Part shown: one piece after another, positions 57,491 through 64,000 of the stretch
How positions within the stretch are numbered: the stretch's first letter is position 1
Layout: each line of letters begins with the position of its first letter
Program-made: the position numbers and the translations under genes
Source: Capra hircus
Taxonomy: Eukaryota > Chordata > Mammalia > Artiodactyla > Bovidae
DNA length: 64,000 bases
Assembly (NCBI RefSeq): GCF_001704415.2
Contig: NC_030817.1
Location: forward strand, 49,647,550 to 49,711,549
Direction: 5' to 3'
Notes under the pieces: model-generated
What the model was told of the DNA's origin: nothing
Seen by the model: only the letters and a program-made list of their open reading frames with translations
Database searches by the model: none

Positions 57491-58423
57491 AGTGAGAACT
57501 AAAAGAAATGAAAGTTAGTAGACAAATACATTAAAACTGTATGCCACATGTTCCATTTTCAGTAGAGATATGGAAGATATGAAAAAGATCTACTGAAACT
57601 CTTAGAGAAGAAAATTAGAATGGATAAAATGAAAAATATATTGAATTATATTAACAGCAGATTTGACAAGGTAAAAGAAAAAACAATGAGCTTGAGCATT
57701 TAGCAACAGAAACTACCCAAAACTAAATATTAAAAGATTAACTGTGAAAGTGAACAGAGCATAAGTCACCCAAAGAGTAACTCCAAGTGCCTAATATATG
57801 CATAACTGGAGTCCTAAAAAGAGAGGAAACAGAGGGAGACAGGAACATATCAGAAGAAATAAAAGTCTAAAAGTTTTCAAACCTGATGAAAATTATAAAC
57901 CCACACATTCAAGAAGCCTAATTCCAGAATAAGAAACTTGAGAAAAACTACACCAAGGCACATCATATTCAAATTGCTCAAAAACAGTGAAAAAAAGAAA
58001 ATATAAAAAGTAGACAAGTAGAAAAAAGAAACACATTATGTAGAAAGAAATATAGACAAGGATAACAGCAGAGTTGTTTTTTTTTTCCCCAGACACAATG
58101 CAGTGAAGAGACAGTGATGCAACACTGTTGAAGCAGTAAAAGGAAACAACTGTCAACCTAGAATTCTATACCTAACAAAAACATTTATCAAAAACAAAGC
58201 TATGGACTTCCCTATTGGTCCAATTATTAAGAAACCACCTGTCCATGCATAACACAGGGGTTCAATCCTGGTCCAGGAAGATCCCACATTGTTGTTGTTA
58301 TTGTTCAGTCACTAAGTTGTGTCCAACTCTTTGCTACCTCATGGAGCACAGCATGCCAGGACTCTCAAGAGTCTTCTCCAGCACCACAATTCAAAAGCAT
58401 CACTTCTTCAGCACTCAGCCTTC

Positions 58424-58736
58424 CCTGATAGCTCAGTTGGTGAAGAATCTGCCTGAAACGCAAGAGACTCTGGTTCAGTTCCTGAGTCGGGAAGATCTGC
58501 TGCAGAGGGATAGGCTACCCACTCCAGTGTCCTTGGACTTCTCTTGTGACTCAGCTGGTAAAGAATCGGCCTGCAATGTGGGAGATGTGGGTTTGATCCC
58601 TGGGTTGGGAAGATCTCCTGGAGAAGGGAAAAGCTACCCACTCCAGTATTCTGGCCTGGAGAATACCATGGACTGTACAGTCCATGGGGTCACAAAGAGT
58701 CAGATACAACTGAGTGATTTTCACTTTCACTTTTCG
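58424..58736 (+). mobile_element. Dimeric Bov-tA SINE
   Basis: Two tRNA-like heads in tandem (CTGATAGCTCAGTTGGTGAAG and CTTGTGACTCAGCTGGTAAAG), then BovA body ending GAGTGATTTTCACTTTCAC. Target duplication GCCTTC (6 bp) at 58418-58423 and 58737-58742. Same design as the copy at 31866-32058. Confidence 0.9.
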
Positions 58737-59723
58737 GCCTTCTTTATGATCTAACTCTCACATCTGTACATGACTACTGGCAAAACCATACCTTTGACTA
58801 TATGGACCTTTGTCAGTAAAGTGATGTCTTTAGTTTTTAACATGCTCTCTAGGTTTGTCAGAGCTTTCCTTCTAAGGAGCAAGACTCTTTTAATTTCACG
58901 GCTGCAGTGATTTTGGAGCCCAAGAAAATAAAATCTGTCATTGCTTCCCCTATTTCCCATTCTATTTAACATGAAGTGATGGGACTGAATCTCATGATCT
59001 TATTTTTTTGAATGTTGAGCTTCAAGTCAGTTTTTTCACTCTCCTCAAACCAAGAGGTGCTTTAGTTCCACCTTCACTTTCTCCCATTAGAGTGGTATTA
59101 TCTGTATATCTGAGATTGTTGATATCTCCCTACAATCTTGATTCCAGCTTGCGATTCATCTGGTCTAGCATTTGACATGATATATTCTGCATACAAGTTA
59201 AATCATCAGGGTGACAATACACAGCCTTATCATACTCTTTCCCCAATTTGGAACTACTCAAAAATCGCAGCATGCCAGGCCTCCCTGTCCATCACCAACT
59301 CCCGGAGTTCACTCAAACTCATGTACATCGAGTCGGTGATGCCATCCAGTCGTCTCATCCTCTGTCGTCCCCTTCTCCTCCAGCCCCCAATCCCTCCCAG
59401 CATCAGGGTCTTTTCCAATGAGTCAACTCTTCGCATCAGGTGGCCAAAGTACTGCAGTTTCAGCTTCAGCATCAGTCCTTCCAATGAACACCCAGGACTG
59501 ATCTCCTTGCAGTCCAAGGGACTCTCAAGAGTCTTCTCCAACACCATACTTCAAAAGCATCAATTTTTCAGTGCTCAGCTTTCTTCACAGCCCAACTCTC
59601 ACATCCATACATGACCACTGGAAAAACCATAACCTTGACTAGACGGACATTTGTTGGCAAAGTAATGTCTCTGCTTTTCAATATGCTATCTAGGTTGGTC
59701 ATAACTTTCTTTCCAAGGAGTAA

Positions 59724-62587
59724 TCATCTTTTAATTTCATGGCTGCAGTCACCATCTACAGTGATTTTGGAACCCCAAGAAATAAAGTCTGACACTGTTT
59801 CCACTGTTTCCCCATCTATTTCCCATGAAGTGATGGAACCAGATGCCATGATCTTCGTTTTCTGAATGTTGAGCTTTAAGCCAACATTTTCACTCTCCAC
59901 CTTCACTTTCATCAAGAGGCTTTTTAGTTCCTCTTCACTTTCTGCCATAAGGGTGGGGTCATCTGCATATCTGAGGTTATTGATATTTCTCCCAGCAATC
60001 TTGATTCCAGCTTGTGTTTCTTCCAGCCCAGCGTTTCTTATGATGTACTCTGCATAGAAGTTAAATAAGCAGGGTGACAATATACAGCCTTGACGTACTC
60101 CTTTTCCTATTTGGAACCAGTCTGTTGTTCCATGTCCGGTTCTAACTGTTGCTTCCTGATCTGTATATAGGTTTCTCAAGAGACAGGTCAAGTGGTCTGG
60201 TATTCCCATCTCTTTCAGAATTTTCCACATTTTATTGTGATCCACACAGTCAAAGGTTTTCATAGTGAATAAAGTAGAAATAGATGTTTTTCTGGAACTC
60301 TCTTGCTTTTTCCATGATCCAGCAGATGTTGGCAATTTGATCTCCGGTTCCTCTGCCATTTCTAAACCAGCTTGAACATCTGGAAGTTCATGGTTCATGT
60401 ATTGCTGAAGCCTGGCTTGGAGAATTTTGAGCATTACTTTACTAGGGTGCAAGGAGATCCAACCAATCCATTCTGAAGGAGATCAGCCCTGGGGTTTCTT
60501 TGGAAGGAATGATGCTAAAGCTGAAACTCCAGTACTTTGGCCACCTCATGCGAAGAGTTGACTCATTGGAAAAGACTTTGATATTGGGAGTGATTGGGAG
60601 CAGGAGGAGAAGGGGACGACAGAGGATGAGATGGCTGGATGGCATCACTGACTTGATGAACGTGAGTATGAGTGAACTCTGGGAGTTGGTGATGGACAGG
60701 GAGGCCTGGTGTGCTGCGCTTCATGGGGTTGCAAAGAGTCGGACACGACTGAGCAACTGAACTGAACTGAACTTACTAGCATGTGAGATGAGTGCAATTG
60801 TGTGGTAGTTTGAGCATTCTTTGGCATTGCCTTTCTTCGGGATTGGAATGAAAACTGACCTTTTCCAGTCCTGTGGCCACTGCTGAGTTTTCCAAATTTG
60901 CTGGCATATTGAGTGAAGCACTTTCACAGCATCATCTTTCAGGATCTGAAAGAGCTCAACTGGAATTCCATCACTTCCACTAGCTTTGTTCGTAGTGATG
61001 TTTTCTAAGGCCCACTTGACTTCACATTCCAGGATGTCTGGCTCTAGGTGAGTGATCACACCATCGTGATTATCTGGGTCGTGAAGATCTTTTTTGTACA
61101 GTTCTTCTGTGTATTCTTGCCACCTCTTCTTATTATCTTCTGCTTCTGTTAGGTCCATGCCATTTCTATCCTTTATCAAGCCCATCTTTGCATGAAATGT
61201 TCCCTTGGTATTTCTAATTTTCTTAAAGAGATCTTTAGTCTTTCTCATTCTGTTGTTTTCCTCTATTTCTCTGCACTGATTGCTGAGGAAGGCTTTCTTA
61301 TCTCTCCTTGCTATTCACTGGAACTCTGCATTCAGATGCTTATATCTTTCCTTTTCTCCTTTCCTTTTCACTTCTCTTCTTTTCACAGCTATTTGTAAGG
61401 CCTCCCCAGACAGCCATTTTGCTTTTTTTGCATTTCTTTTCTATGGGGATGGTCTTGATCCCTGTCTCTTGTACAGTGTCTCGAACCTCCGTCCATAGTT
61501 CATCAGGCACTCTATCTATCAGATCTAGACCCTTAAATCTATTTCTCACTTCCACTGTATAATCATAAGGGATTTGATATATGTCATATCTGGATGGTCT
61601 AGTGGTTTTCCCTACTCTCTTCAATTTAAGTCTGAATATGGCAATAAGGAGTTCATGATCTGAGCCACAGTCAGCTCCTGGTCTTGTTTTTGTTGACTGT
61701 ATAGAGCATCTCCATCTTTGGCTGCAAAGAATATAATCAATCTGATTTAGTGTTGACCATCCAGTGATGTCCCTGTGTAGTCTTCTCTTGTGTTGTTGGA
61801 AGAGGGTGTTTGCTATGACCAGTGCATTCTCTTGGCAAAACTCTATTAGCCTTTGCCCTGCTTCATTCTGTACTCCAAGGCAAATTTGCCTGTTACTCCA
61901 GGTGTTTCTTGATTTCCTACTTTGTATTCCAGTCCCCTATGATGAAAAGGATGGTGTTAGTTCTAAAAGGTCTTGTAGGTCTTCATAGAACCGTTCATCT
62001 TCAGCTTCTTCAGCATTACTGGTTGGGGCATAGGCTTGAATTACCATGATATTGAATGGTTTGCCTTGGAAACAAGCAGAGATCATTCTGTCGTTTTTGA
62101 GATTGCATCCAAGTACTGCATTTCAGACTCTTTTGTTGACCATGATGGCTTCTCCATTTCTTCTGAGGGATTCCTGCCCACAGTAGTAGATATAATGGTC
62201 ATCTGAGTTAAATTCACCCATTCCAGTCCATTTTAGTTTGCTGATTCCTAGAATGACTCCTGCCATCTCCTGCTTGACCATGTCCAAGTTATCTTGATTC
62301 ATGGACCTGACATTCCAGGTTCCTATGCAATATTGCTCTTTATAGCATCAGACCTTGCTTCTATCACCAGTCACATCCACAATTGGGTATTGTTTTTGCT
62401 TTGGCTCCATCCCTTCATTCTTTCTGGAGTTAGTTCTCCTCTGATCTCCTGTAGCATACTGGGCACCTACCGACCTGGGGAGTTCCTCTTTCAGTATCCT
62501 ATCATTTTGCCTTTTCATATTGTTCATGGCGTTCTCAAGGCAAGAATACTGAAGTGGTTTGCCATCCCCTTCTCCAGTGGACCACAT
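59724..62587 (-). pseudogene. BovB endonuclease-RT remnant
   Basis: Broken frames in order: 62348-62587 (N-terminal part), endonuclease at ~61650-62300 in changing frames, 61340-61624 (EN-RT linker, RVGKTTRPSRYD), 60721-61248 (pre-RT, GIPVELFQ and CSNYHTIALISHA), and 59724-60452 (RT palm to thumb with motif C YADD). Motif A is damaged (FDCVDH kept, FCFIDYAK lost). The antisense BovB insertion at 60446 cuts it. Confidence 0.82.
60446..60772 (+). mobile_element. BovB 3' fragment inserted antisense in BovB
   Basis: 327 bp of BovB 3' end, tail GAGCAACTGAACTGAACTGAA. Target duplication TTACTAG (7 bp) at 60439-60445 and 60773-60779 within the host BovB. Confidence 0.94.
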
Positions 62588-63776
62588 TCTTTCAGAATAT
62601 TTTTGAACATATTTTGAACATAACCTTGTTTTGTGTGAAATGAGTGCAGCTGTATGGTAGCTTTAACATTCTTTGGCATTGCTCTTCTTTGGGATTGGAA
62701 TGAAAACTAACTTTTTCTAGTCCTTAGTTGCCATGGAGTCCATACACAACGGCTGAGCACATGCTCTAGAGTTGGCGAGCCTCAACTATTGAAACTCACA
62801 CACTTCAGAGCCCATGCTCCAAAGCAACAGAAGCCACTTCAATAAGAAACCCTCACATTGCAATGAAGAGTAGCCCCCACTCACTGCAACCAGAGGAAGC
62901 ACATGCACAGCAACAAAGACCCGGCAGATCCAAAAGTAAATAAAGAAATATTTTTTACCGGAAAAAAAGTTAAATACAGACTTTTTCAGATGTACAAAAC
63001 GTGAAAACGTTCTTCATGAGTAGACCTGGACTAATGGAGATTCTTAAAGCAGAAGAAAAATAATATCAAATGGAAATAGAGATCTACACAAGGAAATGCA
63101 GAGCAATGAAAATCATAATTCCTTGGATAAATATGAACAAATTTAAAATTTAAGTCCCTCTAAAAGATAATTATTTAAACAAAATAACAATATATCGTGG
63201 TTTGTAATATATGTAAAAGTATGGCAACAATATTAATATACACAGGCTATTAATATCCCTTAAAAGTAACTGAAAGAATTTTAAATGTATACTATAAACC
63301 CTAAGTATTTTATAATAATATCCCTTATAAATCCCTTAAATGTATAATATCCCTTAAAAGTAACTGAAAGAATTTTAAATGTATACTATAAATCCTAAGT
63401 ATTAAAAAATGCAAAAAAGAGGTTCAGTCTAAAATAATACTAAACATAAATGGTCTAAACACACCCAATCAAAAGACAGAAATGTCAGATTGAGTAAAAA
63501 AGCAAGATAATTATATGCTGTCTATAAGAAATATACTTCAAAAACAAAACATTAATACATTAAAAGTAAAAGAGCAGAAAATATATACCAGCAAAATATA
63601 TTACAGAGGAAAGAATGTTACCAAAGATTTTACAAGGTCATTATTTTTAAATGATGAGTCAATTAATCAGGAGAATATAATAATCTAAAGACATTTCTTC
63701 ACCTAATAAGAGGGCTATAAAATACATGAAGTGAAAATTAATAGAATTACAAGGAGAAATAGAAAATCCACATGGA

Positions 63777-64000
63777 GGTGGTCCTAAGACGGTGGAGGAA
63801 TAGGATGGGGAGACCACTTTCTGCCCCACAAATTGATCAAAAGAACATTTGAACACGGAGGAATTCCACAAAACAACTTCTGAATGCTGGCAGAAGATAT
63901 CAGGCACCCAGAAAGGCAGCCCATTGTCTTCAAAAGAAGGTAGGACAAAATATAAAAGGTAAAAAGGGAGACAAAAGAGGTAGGGATGGAGATCCATCCA
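63777..64000 (+). mobile_element. 5' UTR/promoter of a ruminant L1, runs off window
   Basis: GGAGGTGGTCCTAAGACGGTGG, GGAATAGGATGGGGAGACCAC, CAAATTGATCAAAAGAACATTTG and GGAGATCCATCCA match the start of bovine-type L1 5' ends as I know them. It begins abruptly within old L1 ORF2-like sequence. The promoter lies here; ORF1 and ORF2 would follow beyond 64000. Confidence 0.85.

Larger units (their letters stand above)
59266..62598 (-). mobile_element. BovB LINE, ~3.0 kb, lacking both extreme ends
   Basis: Runs from ~60 bp inside the normal 3' end to the 5' leader (CCACATTCTTTCAG). Without the insert 60446-60772 it is ~3.0 kb. Compared with the older copy to its left it is closer to the consensus I know, so it was probably inserted later. 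No target duplication could be fixed. Confidence 0.88.
58291..62724 (-). mobile_element. Old BovB LINE, split
   Basis: Segments 58291-59262 (3' end to mid RT, with an internal loss after CATGCCAGG near 58355) and 62633-62724 (pre-RT part). About 340 bp expected between them are missing. It contains dimeric Bov-tA (58424-58736) and the younger BovB (59266-62598). The assignment of the right segment to this copy is inferred. Confidence 0.7.
58203..62955 (+). mobile_element. CHR-type SINE split by 4.4 kb of BovB
   Basis: The head part 58203-58290 (GGACTTCCCTATTGGTCCAA ... GAAGATCCCACAT) and the body/tail part 62730-62955 (CCATGGAGTCCATACACAAC ... CAGCAACAAAGACCCGGCAG) join in the order of one CHR SINE. 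Everything between is BovB and later insertions. Confidence 0.82.
55880..63776 (+). mobile_element. Old L1/HAL1-like element, split by nested insertions
   Basis: Pieces 55880-56220, 57491-58202 and 62956-63776 continue each other: GTAGACAAATACATTAAAACTG, TAAACCCACACATTCAAGAAGCC, TCAACCTAGAATTCTATACC, then GAAATGTCAGATTGAGTAAAAAAGC (ORF2 start region). Insertions are BovB 56221-57490 and a CHR SINE 58203-62955 that itself contains BovB. Confidence 0.65.

Noticed and set aside
58203..62955. Clustered repeats as a CRISPR-like or bacterial defence array
   Set aside because: The repeats are long retroelements with target duplications and no regular repeat-spacer spacing. The sequence is mammalian.

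Overview
This window reads as intergenic or intronic nuclear DNA of a bovid (cattle, bison, yak, buffalo, sheep or goat). The evidence is the repeat content: BovB/RTE LINEs with ACTGA-type tails, Bov-tA and Bov-A2 SINEs, CHR-type (cetartiodactyl) SINEs and a ruminant L1 promoter. No host protein-coding exon, tRNA, rRNA, CRISPR array or bacterial-type operon was found. Nearly every long open frame is part of a transposable element; the rest look like chance frames.

Layout. 1-3262: AT-rich DNA with Bov-tA/Bov-A copies and a 5'-truncated BovB. 3263-11961: a class I (gamma-like) endogenous retrovirus on the minus strand, flanked by a 4-bp target duplication. It keeps two LTRs, a tRNA-His-like primer site, a polypurine tract, broken gag, pro, RNase H and integrase, and an env stub. 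Two BovB copies and one Bov-tA are inserted in it. 12.5-20.5 kb: an endonuclease-deleted BovB (+) and a near-full-length BovB (-) that carries a BovB of opposite orientation inside it. 20.6-31 kb: a CHR SINE, L1, L2 and MaLR-like LTR remains, a palindromic DNA-transposon-like repeat split by BovB, Bov-tA, and L1 layers. 31-38 kb: old L1 interrupted by a dimeric Bov-tA, a BovB and a Bov-A2, then a short L1 with a Bov-A2 in its tail. 38-46 kb: mostly old, diverged DNA with L2/MIR-like remnants, two Bov-tA copies and long unassigned stretches. 46.1-49.3 kb: an almost full-length BovB (+) with an open apurinic-type endonuclease domain. 49.3-55.9 kb: L1 layers with SINE insertions. 55.9-63.8 kb: a deeply nested cluster (L1, CHR SINE, old BovB, younger BovB, antisense BovB fragment). 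63777-64000: the 5' end of a ruminant L1 that runs off the window.

Nothing here works together as a pathway. The shared logic is retrotransposition: BovB supplies endonuclease and reverse transcriptase, and Bov-tA/Bov-A2 share its 3' end and probably use its machinery. The ERV, L1 and BovB copies here are all visibly broken, except that the L1 starting at 63777 cannot be judged because it continues beyond the window. I found no new biological system. The most informative items are the nested histories, the dated ERV with its tandem array and missing RT core, the BovB with an open endonuclease domain, and the L1 promoter at the right edge. Family names come from my recognition of conserved repeat sequence, not from a database search.
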